Shown here one piece after another: positions 16,485 through 26,068 of a stretch of 64,000 bases of DNA (position 1 is its first letter; the number at the start of each line of letters is the position of its first letter). Where the stretch lies: positions 1,612,001 to 1,676,000 of the forward strand of contig NZ_CP063164.1 of the NCBI RefSeq assembly GCF_014931715.1, in the 5' to 3' direction. Under the pieces are notes generated by a model. It made no database searches. It was not told the origin of the DNA and was given only the letters and a program-made list of their open reading frames with translations. A program made the translations under genes and the position numbers. The stretch comes from Sulfurovum indicum (GTDB lineage: Bacteria; Campylobacterota; Campylobacteria; Campylobacterales; Sulfurovaceae).

Positions 16485-16577
16485 CATAGGATCGACTTAC
16501 CAGCAAAACATCGCTCATAACTTCAAAAAAGTTATCAAAAATGTTTTGCAATGCCAATGAAGTCTTAGTGTCCTATG
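16485..16577. repeat. Nested palindromic element upstream of mdh
   Basis: Four arms nest symmetrically. CATAGGA (16485) pairs with TCCTATG (16571-16577), GACTT (16494) with AAGTC (16560), GCAAAACAT (16503) with ATGTTTTGC (16541), and ATAACTT (16517) with AAGTTAT (16529) around a 5-base loop. Together 28 base pairs match perfectly. It starts 25 bases upstream of the mdh ATG. It could be a MITE-like repeat or a structured 5' leader. Confidence 0.75.
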
Positions 16578-16645
16578 TATAAGTTTTGGATATCTATTTT
16601 ATCATAAAGAGGGTTACACAGAGCCAAAAAGCCCTGTGAGAAGGT

Positions 16646-16671
16646 AAAAAAAGCAGCAAGTGCTACTTTTT
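16646..16671 (-). terminator. Terminator of icd
   Basis: On minus, AAAAAGTAGCA and TGCTGCTTTTTTT form an A/T-flanked hairpin ending in a T-run. It begins about 18 bases after the icd stop. Confidence 0.75.
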
Positions 16672-16689
16672 GGCAATAAGTTGATGCTG

Positions 16690-18873
16690 TCAGATAGCGT
16701 CAATAATGCTGTTAAGTGTAGCAGACGGTCTCATAGCCGCTTCTGCTTTTGCATCATCCGGATGGAAGTAACCACCGATATCTTTCGGACTTCCCTCAGC
16801 TGCAAGAAGCTCTTCCAGGATCTTCTCTTCATTCTTTGCCAATGCATCTGCTACCGGTGTGAACTTCTCAGCAAGCGCGGCATCAGCAGTTTGTGTACTC
16901 AGCGCTTCTGCCCAGTAACGTGCTACCCAGTAGTGAGATGCTTTATTATCAGGCTCTCCACACTTTCTGCTTGGTGCTTTATCATTGTCAAGATAACCTT
17001 CATTCGCTTTATCAAGTGCTTCTGTCAATACACCGATCTTGTCATCTCCACCTTTTTGGTACTCCATTCTCAAAGACTCAGCCAATGCAAGGAATTCACC
17101 GAGTGAATCCCATCTGAGGTGACCTTCTGCAAGGAACTGATCTACGTGCTTCGGTGCAGAACCTCCTGCGCCTGTTTCAAAAAGACCACCACCTGCAAGA
17201 AGCGGTACAATAGAAAGCATCTTTGCAGATGTCCCAAGCTCAAGGATCGGATACATATCTGTCAAGTGGTCTCTAAGAACGTTTCCAGTAACTGATATCG
17301 TATCTTTACCGGCTCTTACTCTTTCGTTTGTATATCTTGTAGCCGATGTAACATCCATGATCTTGATGTCAAGACCGGTCGTGTCATGCTCTTTAAGATA
17401 TTCATTTACTTTTTTGATCATCTCAGCATCATGTGCTCTGTTCTCATCCAACCAGAACACTGCAGGGTTTCCAGTAAGTTTTGCTCTCTCAACAGCAAGT
17501 CTTACCCAGTCTTTGATCGGAATATCTTTCGCTCTGGACATTCTCCAGATATCACCTTTTTCAACCTCGAATCTCATCAGTTCGGTACCATCTTCAGCAG
17601 TAACTGTTACGACACCATCCTCAGCCATTTCAAATGTTGTCGGGTGAGAACCGTACTCTTCAGCTTTTTGAGCCATAAGACCCACATTCGATACATTACC
17701 CATGGTTGTGACATCAAACTGCCCGTTTTTAACACAGTCTGCTACCATCTCAGCATGGAACATAGCATAGGTACTGTCCGGGATGACTGCAACACACTCT
17801 AGTGCATCACCATTTCTATCCCACTGCTTACCACCTTCTCTTACAACTACCGGCATAGAAGCATCAATAATCACATCATTTGATGCATTAAAGTTTGTTT
17901 GACCTTTGTCTGAGTCGACCATAGCAATCTTTGGACTGTCACTCTCTACTACAGCTTTAAATGCAGCCAAAACTTCTGCCTCTTTTTCATGACCAGCAAG
18001 TTTTTTCTCAATGTCTGAGATACCCAGTCTGGCATCAACGCCCAGCTCGGCAAAAAGATCAGCATACTTTGTAAAGACATCCTCGAAGAATACTTCAAGT
18101 GCATGACCGAACATAATAGGGTCAGAGATCTTCATCATTGTTGCTTTGAGGTGAATTGACCAGATCACACCCTTCTCTTTTGCCTCATCGATCGTTTTTC
18201 GGATAAATGATCTAAGGGCCTTTACAGACATGAATGTACCATCAAGGATCTCTTTATCCAGTGCATCGATCGTCGCCAATTCTTTACCGTTAAGTGCAAT
18301 AGTCACTTTTTGTGCTTTATCCATAGTAACAGACTTCTCATTTGCATAAAAGTCTCCGTTACCTTCCATATGAGCAACATATGCTTTTGAGTTCTCAGAG
18401 AACGGCTTAAGTCTGTGTGGGTGTTTCTGTGCAAACTTTTTAACAGCTGCTGCTGCTCTTCTGTCCGAGTTACCTTCTCTCAGTACAGGGTTAACTGCTG
18501 AACCGAGACAAACATTGTATTTTGCTCTGATCGCTTCTTCTTCGGCATTTGAAGGATTTTCAGGGAAATCAGGAATATCATATCCCTGTCCCTGAAGCTC
18601 AGCGATACAGTCTTTAAGCTGACCAATTGATGCAGAGATGTTAGGAAGCTTGATGATGTTGGCTTCTGGCTTAAGAACCAATTCTCCAAGCTTGGACAAC
18701 TCATCTTCAGCAAGACCCATTGCAGCAAGCACACGTCCTGCAAGAGAAATATCTACCTGCTCAACATCCACACCTGCCTCACTAGCAAATGCTTTTACAA
18801 TAGGGAAAAGCGAGTAAGTCGCCAATGCCGGTGCTTCGTCAATTTTTGACCATAGAATCTTTGGTTTAGACAT
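16690..18873 (-). CDS. icd: Isocitrate dehydrogenase (NADP), monomeric type
   Basis: A 727-residue protein of the monomeric IDH family (about 740 residues). Family blocks include TDEAPALATYSLLP-like KIDEAPALATYSLFPI at the start, NIIKLPNISASIGQL near residue 92, and GTSAKMLSIVPLLAGGGLFETGAGGSAPKH near residue 560. It interconverts isocitrate and 2-oxoglutarate plus CO2 with NADP(H). With OorDABC and AclBA it supports the reductive TCA carboxylation step. It is monocistronic, with its own terminator. Confidence 0.95.
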   Translation of the reverse strand: MSKPKILWSKIDEAPALATYSLFPIVKAFASEAGVDVEQVDISLAGRVLAAMGLAEDELSKLGELVLKPEANIIKLPNISASIGQLKDCIAELQGQGYDIPDFPENPSNAEEEAIRAKYNVCLGSAVNPVLREGNSDRRAAAAVKKFAQKHPHRLKPFSENSKAYVAHMEGNGDFYANEKSVTMDKAQKVTIALNGKELATIDALDKEILDGTFMSVKALRSFIRKTIDEAKEKGVIWSIHLKATMMKISDPIMFGHALEVFFEDVFTKYADLFAELGVDARLGISDIEKKLAGHEKEAEVLAAFKAVVESDSPKIAMVDSDKGQTNFNASNDVIIDASMPVVVREGGKQWDRNGDALECVAVIPDSTYAMFHAEMVADCVKNGQFDVTTMGNVSNVGLMAQKAEEYGSHPTTFEMAEDGVVTVTAEDGTELMRFEVEKGDIWRMSRAKDIPIKDWVRLAVERAKLTGNPAVFWLDENRAHDAEMIKKVNEYLKEHDTTGLDIKIMDVTSATRYTNERVRAGKDTISVTGNVLRDHLTDMYPILELGTSAKMLSIVPLLAGGGLFETGAGGSAPKHVDQFLAEGHLRWDSLGEFLALAESLRMEYQKGGDDKIGVLTEALDKANEGYLDNDKAPSRKCGEPDNKASHYWVARYWAEALSTQTADAALAEKFTPVADALAKNEEKILEELLAAEGSPKDIGGYFHPDDAKAEAAMRPSATLNSIIDAI

Positions 18874-19284
18874 AGTCAGTTCCTTTAAGTTTAAATTATT
18901 TGTATGAGGAGTGTAGCATCATTTTTATCGCAGTCATATTAATCAAATAGTTTTCTCAAAGTTATATTTGTTCCTGTTTCTATTTTACACATTGGTAAAT
19001 AGTATTCTTGGCAATAAGGGCAAAATATCTTCAGCAGTCTATTGCTTTTTTTCTTGCCTGTTGCAGAAAGTGTTCCAAAGTGTTACCGAAGCATACACAT
19101 ACTTTGGCAGAAAATATTCATCTTTACTCTACTGTTTCAGAGGTCCAAATCGATACACTTTGAATCCATCAGTCACTTCTGCATAAACCTATAATATACT
19201 AAACCGGGTTAAAGATGCTATGATAATAAACAGATATAGTTGAATTTAAAAGCGTATCATAAAAAATGATATCAGGAAACAGAG
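18874..19284. other. Intergenic region, no supported gene
   Basis: An AT-rich divergent region between icd (minus) and the ZIP transporter (plus). A minus-strand frame around 19040-19185 reads VTDGFKVYRFGPLKQ, then an amber stop, then SKDEYFLPKYVYASVTLW. This resembles a decayed small gene but is too weak to call. TATGATAAT near 19217 could be the -10 of the ZIP gene. Confidence 0.4.
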
Positions 19285-20079
19285 ATGGAGTTTTTATATA
19301 ACTTACCTGTCATTTGGCAGGGAACAATTGCCGGTATCTTCATAGGACTAATGACTCTTGCAGGTGTTATTCCTCTGCTTTTCTTTAAACATATCGATCA
19401 GAAAAAACAGGACCTCATGCTTGGTATGAGCGGCGGGATCATGCTTGCTGCAACAACCTTCTCGCTACTTCTTCCTGCACTGGAAGAGAGTATAAAGGTA
19501 TTTTCACTTTCACCATTCTGGACGGTTACAATTGTTTCTGTATCGATGATGGCTGGTATAGGACTCATCAAAATAGTCAGCAGGTATTTCAACTTTGAGA
19601 ACTACATTCATACCCAAACGAACATTAGCAATGATTTTGCAAATAAAGTGTGGATCTTTATTTTTGCGATCACACTGCACAACTTCCCCGAGGGTATGGC
19701 GGTTGGAATGGGATACGGACAGGAGGATACCCATAAAGCAGTAAGTCTTACTATCGGTATAGGATTGCAGGATATTCCCGAAGGTTTGGCTGTAGGTTTG
19801 GCTCTTTTAAGTATCGGTTACAGCAAAAAAATCGCTGCACTTGGTATTGCCATATCAGGTATTGTTGAAACATTCTCAGCTCTTTTAGGCATATTAACTG
19901 TCAGTTTTATCAGCTTTATCTTACCCATAGGGCTGGCATTTGCTGCAGGGGCAATGTTCTATGTAATCATCTACGAGATCATACCGGATATTCAAAAACA
20001 CAACAACAAAGATCTAGCCGTCAACTCTCTTTTTGCAGGCTTTATTCTGATGATGTATCTTGATGTGATCCTCGGGTAA
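19285..20079 (+). CDS. ZIP-family divalent metal transporter
   Basis: A 264-residue inner-membrane protein with about eight hydrophobic helices. The two ZIP metal-site motifs are HNFPEGMAVGMGYG (helix 4) and QDIPEGLAVGLALL (helix 5). ZIP proteins import Zn(II), Fe(II) or Mn(II) into the cytoplasm; the substrate cannot be told. RBS GGAAACAGAG precedes the ATG. It is a single plus-strand gene convergent with dnaE. Confidence 0.88.
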   Translation: MEFLYNLPVIWQGTIAGIFIGLMTLAGVIPLLFFKHIDQKKQDLMLGMSGGIMLAATTFSLLLPALEESIKVFSLSPFWTVTIVSVSMMAGIGLIKIVSRYFNFENYIHTQTNISNDFANKVWIFIFAITLHNFPEGMAVGMGYGQEDTHKAVSLTIGIGLQDIPEGLAVGLALLSIGYSKKIAALGIAISGIVETFSALLGILTVSFISFILPIGLAFAAGAMFYVIIYEIIPDIQKHNNKDLAVNSLFAGFILMMYLDVILG

Positions 20080-20110
20080 GATCTTTTTTAAATCCGGCTT
20101 CAAGCATATC

Positions 20111-23100
20111 TCAGCTCTCCACAATAAGCGGTTCTTCTTTATAAATACCAAGCGCTTTTGCCTCTTCAAGGATCATTTCACTCACTTTATATTTACTCTC
20201 TATAATCACATCAGCCAGTTTGGATTTAATACGAAGCTCCAATGGCCGTTTACCGGGATAGCGTTCAACCAGACACATCAGGTCCTCTACCGTTTTTGCA
20301 TCAGGCATCAGATTAAGTGCCAAAATAAGCGGTGGCTGTTCAGGTTCCGGGGTATGCTTCTCCTCTTTTTTAACTTTTATCTTCTCTTTCTTGGCATCTT
20401 TGAGTGACTCGATCTTGAGAATATTCATCCGGGTAAAATCCCCATCTTTACTGATCTTCACCTTAAATGCGATCGGTTTGGTAATGTCAAAATCCTCTTC
20501 AAGTTCCTTGAGACGGTTCTCAAAGAGCATCAGCTCGATGTTCCCGTGCAGGTCCATAATATTGGCTATACCGAACTTGTTTCCTTTCTTGGAGATCTTT
20601 TCCGTAATCTCTTCAATCTTACCGATGAAAAGTGCCTGTGAACCGTCTGCCAGATCATCTATCTCGGAACTGAGGGTATAGTTGATGTTCTCAAGCGTTT
20701 CACGGTATTTGTCAAGCGGATGGCCGGAGACATAGAATCCCAGTGACTCCTTTTCCATCTCAAGGATCTCCATCGGCTCGAACTCATCCATCTCTTTAAG
20801 CTCCAGCCTGACAGACGTCATCTCCTCTCCTTCTCCAAAGAGGGAGCCTACTGCCATTTTTTTGGCTTCACCCGCCTTTTTGGCTGTCTCAATGATCTCC
20901 TCAATCTGTGAAAGCATCGCTTTACGGCTGTATCCGAAACTGTCAAGTGCCCCTGCTTTAATAAGTGACTCGATCACTTTTTTGTTCACTTTACTGGAAT
21001 CAATACGGGAGACAAAGTCTGAAAAGTCCTTGAATACCGCTTCGCCTCTGGCTTCAAGAATGGAATTTATAGCAATATCCCCTGCTCCCTTGATCGCACC
21101 CATACCGAACATGACAACCTCATCACCGTCAATACTGGTCGCTTCAAATACCAGACCTGACCTGTTGATATCCGGCGGCAGAAGCTTAATGCCCATACGT
21201 TTAAGCTCATCAACATACTTGACGACCTTGTCGGTATTGTTCTTCTCCAATGTCAAAATCGCTGCCATGAACTCCGTAGGGTAGTAGTACTTCAGATAGG
21301 AGGTGTAGAAGGTAATCATCGCATAGGCAGCAGAGTGGGATTTGTTGAACCCGTATCCGGCAAACTTGACGATCAGGTCGAAGAGGTTCTCCGCTTTGGT
21401 CTTGTCAAAACCTTTCTTCGCAGCCCCCTCGGCAAACTCCCCTTTGAGTTTATCCATCTCCTCTTTAATCTTCTTACCCATCGCACGACGCACCAAATCC
21501 GCTCCGCCAAGGGAGAAGCCACCGATGGTCTGTACGATCTGCATGACCTGTTCCTGATAGACGATGACCCCGTAGGTCGGTTTGAGGATCGGCTCAAGCT
21601 CCGGGAAGTCATAAGTGATCTCCGCACGACCATGCTTTCTGTCAACGAAGTCATCAAGCATCCCAGACTCCATCGGTCCGGGACGGTAGAGTGCAAGCAT
21701 CGCGATGATATCTTCAAAACCGTTCGGCTTAAGCTTCTTGGCAAGATCCTGCATTCCTGCCGATTCGATCTGGAAGAGCCCAAGTGTCTCACCTGTACTA
21801 ATATACTCATAGACTTTCGGATCTTCAATGTTTTCTTCGACAAAGTTAATACGCTTACCGTGACGCTTCTCGACCAGCTGGAGTGCCTCCTCAATGACCG
21901 TGAGTGTCTTGAGTCCAAGGAAGTCGAACTTGATCAGGTCGACATCTTCTACATACTTCCCGCTGTACTGTGTCGCAAGCGTATCCAGCCCTGTCGGTTT
22001 GAAGAGCGGAGTCTTCTGCCAAAGCGGTTCATTCGAGATGACCACACCCGCCGCATGGGTTCCGGCATTCCGGTTCAACCCTTCCAGTGCCAAAGCATAT
22101 TCCCAAGTACGTTTTGCCTGCGGATCACGCTCAAGCAGCTCTTTGATCTTAGGCTCTTTCTCATACGAACTTTTGAGGTCGATCCCCAGTTCATCAGGAA
22201 TGAGCTTCGCCATCGCATCGGCTTTGGAGTACGGCATATCCAGTACTCTGGCAACATCACGAATGACCCCTTTGGCAAGCAGCTTACCGAAGGTAATGAT
22301 CTGTGCTACGTTCACACGACCGTATTTTTCGACTACATAGTCCAATATCTCCTGACGACGCGCTTGACAGAAGTCCATATCGATATCGGGCATCGATACA
22401 CGTTCAGGGTTAAGGAAACGCTCGAAAAGCAGACCGTAAGGCATTGGGTCAATATCTGTGATCTCCAATGAGTAGGCTACCAGTGATCCTGCTGCCGACC
22501 CACGTCCGGGGCCTACCGGTATACCCATATCTTTTGCCGCTTTGACAAAGTCCCAGACGATGAGCATATAGCCGGGGAACTTCATATTATTGATAATATC
22601 TATTTCAACCTGCAGACGGTCTCTGTACTCCTGATGCTTCTGCTTGGGTACGATCTTCAAACGGCGCTCAAGCCCTCGTCTGGACTCTTCTATGAAAAGG
22701 GCTTTATCGTTCTCCAGCGAATACTCTTTATCCGGTTCGGGCAGCGTCAGCCCAATATCCGCCGCACGTTCCCTTGCAAACTTGAAATTCGGCGGTGTCG
22801 GATTCCCCAGCCTGATCTCAAGATTACACTTATCAGCGATCTCCTGTGTATTTTCCAAAGCTTCCGGAATATCTGCAAAAAGTTTTGCCATCTCCTCAGG
22901 TGACTTGACATAGAACTCATGTACTGAGTGACGGAGTCGGTTAGGGTCATCATAGAGTTTGTTCATCGCGATACACATAAAGGCTTCATGTGCATCGGCA
23001 TCTTCAGGATTGGTATAGTGGGTATCATTGGTTGCAATGATCTTGATACCTGTTTCCAGTGAAAGCTGAATGATCTGCTTATCAATGCGGTGCTGATCAC

Positions 23101-23677
23101 CGATGCCGTGCCGCATAATTTCCAGGTAAAAATCATCACCGAATACTTCTTTATACTTCAATGCCACCCGCTTAGCCTCTTCATACCCTTTGGCACCGAA
23201 TTTCAGGTTACGCTCCGAAAGATTCAAGTGCCAGTTAACCTCGCCCTGCAGACAGGCAGATGAACAGATGAGCCCTTCACTGTTCTCTTTAAGAAGTTCC
23301 CAATTGATCCTTGGATAATAGTAAAAACCGTTCAGATACGCTTGAGAACTCAGATACATCAGGTTTTTGTACCCGGTCTCATTTTTTGCATACAGACAGA
23401 GATGAAACCGCTGACGTACCGATTTGTCCCCAAGTTCAGACTGGTTATGGACATACGCTTCCATACCGATTATGGGCTTGATCCCCTCTTTTCTCATCGT
23501 ATTGTAGAAGTCGATTGTTCCGAACATATTGCCGTGGTCAGTCATCGCTACCGAGGTCATACCAAGCTCTTTAATCTTCTTTGCCAATGCTTTAATCTTG
23601 TTGGCACCATCAAGGAGAGAATACTCTGTGTGCAGATGCAGGTGCGTGAATTTCGGTTTTGTTGGTTCTTGGGACAT
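20111..23677 (-). CDS. dnaE: DNA polymerase III, alpha subunit
   Basis: A protein of about 1188 residues. It has an N-terminal PHP domain (FTHLHLHTEYSLLDG, then AMTDHGNMFG), the C-family polymerase core with active-site PDIDMDF near residue 415, the fingers and beta-binding segments, and a C-terminal OB-fold (IGKIEEITEKISKKGNKF). It is the replicative polymerase catalytic subunit. The frame opens four codons earlier at 23689, but GAGG lies 6 bases before the second ATG (23677; MSQEPTK), so I take that as the start. Confidence 0.96.
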   Translation of the reverse strand: MSQEPTKPKFTHLHLHTEYSLLDGANKIKALAKKIKELGMTSVAMTDHGNMFGTIDFYNTMRKEGIKPIIGMEAYVHNQSELGDKSVRQRFHLCLYAKNETGYKNLMYLSSQAYLNGFYYYPRINWELLKENSEGLICSSACLQGEVNWHLNLSERNLKFGAKGYEEAKRVALKYKEVFGDDFYLEIMRHGIGDQHRIDKQIIQLSLETGIKIIATNDTHYTNPEDADAHEAFMCIAMNKLYDDPNRLRHSVHEFYVKSPEEMAKLFADIPEALENTQEIADKCNLEIRLGNPTPPNFKFARERAADIGLTLPEPDKEYSLENDKALFIEESRRGLERRLKIVPKQKHQEYRDRLQVEIDIINNMKFPGYMLIVWDFVKAAKDMGIPVGPGRGSAAGSLVAYSLEITDIDPMPYGLLFERFLNPERVSMPDIDMDFCQARRQEILDYVVEKYGRVNVAQIITFGKLLAKGVIRDVARVLDMPYSKADAMAKLIPDELGIDLKSSYEKEPKIKELLERDPQAKRTWEYALALEGLNRNAGTHAAGVVISNEPLWQKTPLFKPTGLDTLATQYSGKYVEDVDLIKFDFLGLKTLTVIEEALQLVEKRHGKRINFVEENIEDPKVYEYISTGETLGLFQIESAGMQDLAKKLKPNGFEDIIAMLALYRPGPMESGMLDDFVDRKHGRAEITYDFPELEPILKPTYGVIVYQEQVMQIVQTIGGFSLGGADLVRRAMGKKIKEEMDKLKGEFAEGAAKKGFDKTKAENLFDLIVKFAGYGFNKSHSAAYAMITFYTSYLKYYYPTEFMAAILTLEKNNTDKVVKYVDELKRMGIKLLPPDINRSGLVFEATSIDGDEVVMFGMGAIKGAGDIAINSILEARGEAVFKDFSDFVSRIDSSKVNKKVIESLIKAGALDSFGYSRKAMLSQIEEIIETAKKAGEAKKMAVGSLFGEGEEMTSVRLELKEMDEFEPMEILEMEKESLGFYVSGHPLDKYRETLENINYTLSSEIDDLADGSQALFIGKIEEITEKISKKGNKFGIANIMDLHGNIELMLFENRLKELEEDFDITKPIAFKVKISKDGDFTRMNILKIESLKDAKKEKIKVKKEEKHTPEPEQPPLILALNLMPDAKTVEDLMCLVERYPGKRPLELRIKSKLADVIIESKYKVSEMILEEAKALGIYKEEPLIVES

Positions 23678-23778
23678 AGATAACCTCATTAAAATAAATC
23701 GTTTAAATTGATATTGGTTTTATTCTCAAAATAGTATCTAAATATAGCAGAGTTATCGTAAAAAGAGATTAAAATATC

Positions 23779-24099
23779 TTACGCTTTGGAACGCCAGACC
23801 CAAAAAAGAAACACTACCCCTATACCAATGTTCAGCCAGCTTACCCCGTCAGCAAACATCTTTTCAAGCTGCGCATAAAGCATACGCTGCATAGCAAGCG
23901 GTTCGGTGATGCTGTGGGTGTGTGCCCAAGCAGTGAGTTCGGGTTGCCAGATGTAGGTAATAAGTTCCGGAACAAAAAAGAAGAGGATGATCCCGACTAC
24001 ACCCCAAAGGGTGCGTTTGGGGCGGATGGAATCGACCGCTTTTTTGAGTTTTGGGTCGTGTACCATCCTCTCTTGGATTTTTTGAAGTTTCTGTTTCAT
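23779..24099 (-). CDS. Small membrane protein of unknown function
   Basis: A 106-residue protein with a positively charged N-terminus and two hydrophobic helices (LWGVVGIILFFFVPELITYI at about residues 31-50, and WLNIGIGVVFLFWVW near the end). No family is recognised. It follows the DJ-1-family gene after 6 bases and shares its operon with the FAD oxidoreductase, so a stress or redox role is possible but unproven. Confidence 0.7.
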   Translation of the reverse strand: MKQKLQKIQERMVHDPKLKKAVDSIRPKRTLWGVVGIILFFFVPELITYIWQPELTAWAHTHSITEPLAMQRMLYAQLEKMFADGVSWLNIGIGVVFLFWVWRSKA

Positions 24100-24105
24100 T
24101 GCAAG

Positions 24106-24666
24106 TTAACAGTAGCCAAGCAGCATACCCTCTTTGATCTGCTGTGCCGTCTCTTCTCCTACCAGACGTTTTACGATCGCCAGTCCGAAACAGACCGCCG
24201 TTCCTGGTCCTTGAGAAGTCATCACATTACCATCTTCGACTACTTTCTGGTCCGATACATACCCCGGATGGTCAATCTCTTCGACTGCTCCCGGATATGC
24301 CGTATACTTCTCACCCAGTACTCCGGCTTTTTTCAGAGCATACGGCGCTGCACACATAGCACCGACCACTTTTTTCTCCTTGAACTCTTTAAGCAGCTCC
24401 TGTACTCTCGCATTCTCCGCCAGTGCATAGGTTCCTCCCCAGCCGCCGGGAAGCACCATCATATCAAAATCATCACTGATAATATTTTTGATGGAGGTAT
24501 CTGCCTGTACGGTAATACCGTTGGCACCCAGTACCAGATTACCCTGCAGTTCATCTTCCAGGTAGGCTGTTCTTACCTCTATACCGCCTCTACGCATCAC
24601 ATCAATGAGCGCCACCGCTTCAAGCTCTTCAAATCCTTTTGCCAATGGTAACAGTACACTTGCCAT
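24106..24666 (-). CDS. DJ-1/PfpI family protein (YajL-like)
   Basis: A 186-residue DJ-1 superfamily protein. Conserved Glu14 (GFEELE), the nucleophile Cys105 in AMCAAPYAL and VLPGGWGG are all visible. Bacterial relatives are YajL/ThiJ chaperones or deglycases that protect against oxidative and carbonyl stress; the exact activity is unknown. It sits one base after the FAD oxidoreductase gene, consistent with a coupled redox-stress operon. Confidence 0.88.
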   Translation of the reverse strand: MASVLLPLAKGFEELEAVALIDVMRRGGIEVRTAYLEDELQGNLVLGANGITVQADTSIKNIISDDFDMMVLPGGWGGTYALAENARVQELLKEFKEKKVVGAMCAAPYALKKAGVLGEKYTAYPGAVEEIDHPGYVSDQKVVEDGNVMTSQGPGTAVCFGLAIVKRLVGEETAQQIKEGMLLGYC

Positions 24667-24667
24667 A

Positions 24668-25621
24668 CTACTTCTCCTTGTTTAATATATGATTTACTAT
24701 CCTAAATCCGTGGTTAAGCGCGATCGCAATGGAACCGCCGCTTTTAAATGCAATATCTCCGGCAATATACAACCCCTTGACTTCACTCTCATAGTTCTCA
24801 TCAAAGATCGGCTCACCACGCTCATCCAATGTTATACCACAACTCTTTAAAAAATCTTTAGGTGTCGTCCCTCCTATAGCATAGATCACACGGTCATAAA
24901 GTTCCGTACCATCGGTGAAATTGACTTTGACTTTTCCATGTTCATTCTCCAGACCTGCTATATCCACACCAAGTTTGAGAGTGACTGCATTTTTATCACT
25001 GTATTCCCTGATCATATTCTGGTTGGTTGGATTTGGACGTGAAAGTATCTCTCTTCTGTAATTTAAAGTCACTTCATTGCAGGAGCTCAATTCACAGGCA
25101 TACTCTACTGCACTGTCCCCACCACCGACAATCAGTACCTTTTCTCCACTGCCGCAACGCTCAAGATTGAAGTTGATCTTTGTTTTTAGAGAAGGAGGTA
25201 TCTTGTAGGAAGGCTTGTTTGGTTTTCCCATACGCCCGATACTGATGATCACATTTTTGGCTTTGTCAATACCGCATCCTGAAGAGACATAAAAAAGATT
25301 CTCATGTTTTTCCACTTTTTCCACTGCACAGTTAAAACGCGTATCGATCTTCTCATCATCCAGTAATGCATCAAAATAGTCCAGTGTACTCTCTTTGGTT
25401 CCGTCAAAAAAATCTACATTCCCTTCAAGCACCACTGTCTGTCCCTGCCAATCTTTGTCAACACGTTTCTGATCTTTGTAGAATTTTCGTATTGTATGGG
25501 AGTGATTCTCTGTCTTCTCGATCAACAGCACTTCTCCAAGACCGAGTACCTTCGCCTCAACAGCAGAGCCAATGCCACCCGGACCACCTCCAATGATGAT
25601 CAGGTCGTAGATCTTTTCCAT
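24668..25621 (-). CDS. NAD(P)/FAD-dependent oxidoreductase (thioredoxin reductase-like fold)
   Basis: A protein of about 317 residues with two Rossmann motifs, IIIGGGPGGIGSA at the N-terminus (FAD) and VLIVGGGDSAVEYA mid-protein (NADPH). It ends with the FAD motif GLYIAGDIAFKSGGSIAIALNHG. The redox CxxC of thioredoxin reductase is absent, so it is closer to YpdA/CzcO or ferredoxin-NADP reductase-like proteins. The frame opens at 25642, but AAGGAG lies 6 bases before the ATG at 25621, which I prefer. It heads an operon with the DJ-1-family and small membrane protein genes. Confidence 0.82.
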   Translation of the reverse strand: MEKIYDLIIIGGGPGGIGSAVEAKVLGLGEVLLIEKTENHSHTIRKFYKDQKRVDKDWQGQTVVLEGNVDFFDGTKESTLDYFDALLDDEKIDTRFNCAVEKVEKHENLFYVSSGCGIDKAKNVIISIGRMGKPNKPSYKIPPSLKTKINFNLERCGSGEKVLIVGGGDSAVEYACELSSCNEVTLNYRREILSRPNPTNQNMIREYSDKNAVTLKLGVDIAGLENEHGKVKVNFTDGTELYDRVIYAIGGTTPKDFLKSCGITLDERGEPIFDENYESEVKGLYIAGDIAFKSGGSIAIALNHGFRIVNHILNKEK

Positions 25622-26068
25622 CTGATACTCCTTTTCTAACAATAGATCTTCTATTTTAGCATTTTCAGGAACTTAACTCTATAGATAAGATCAAAAATGA
25701 TGTTTTTTTCACTCTTTGTCCAAAATTGATCACTTTTGTATACAATCTGAAAAAGATCTTTTTACCATCTTTACCGAACTTGTATCTATTTTTATTTCTT
25801 GTATCACCTTTATACAATACGCTGGCAAATACAAATAAGAGAAAAGAGTATCCTTGTATCTCTGGGAAAACAATCTTCTTTTTTGTACTGAAAAGATAAA
25901 GGAAAATCTATATTAAAAGGAGGTTCATAAGTTGTCTTGATTCTGTACATAAAGAATCACTGGCTGACAAACCAAGCCTAACCAGTCTAAATATAGCAAA
26001 AAACCGTAAGATAGCAGATGCCTGCAGGCAATACTCCTTTGCCTACAGGTACTGAACGGCAGAAACAA
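25622..26068. other. Intergenic region with CTTGTATC repeats and an efp-side hairpin
   Basis: No supported gene. CTTGTATC occurs three times (25779, 25798, 25853) and the palindrome TTGTATACAA lies at 25736-25745, upstream of the FAD oxidoreductase. These could be operator sites. At about 26014-26046 GCCTGCAGGCAA and TTGCCTACAGG form a hairpin after efp on the minus strand, followed later by a short T-run. TGATTC/GAATCA is a further short inverted repeat near 25938. Confidence 0.45.

Noticed and set aside
19025-19186. Small open frames on both strands between icd and the ZIP gene
   Set aside because: The plus frame is low in information and lacks a good start. The minus frame has an in-frame amber stop. 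At most it is a decayed gene.
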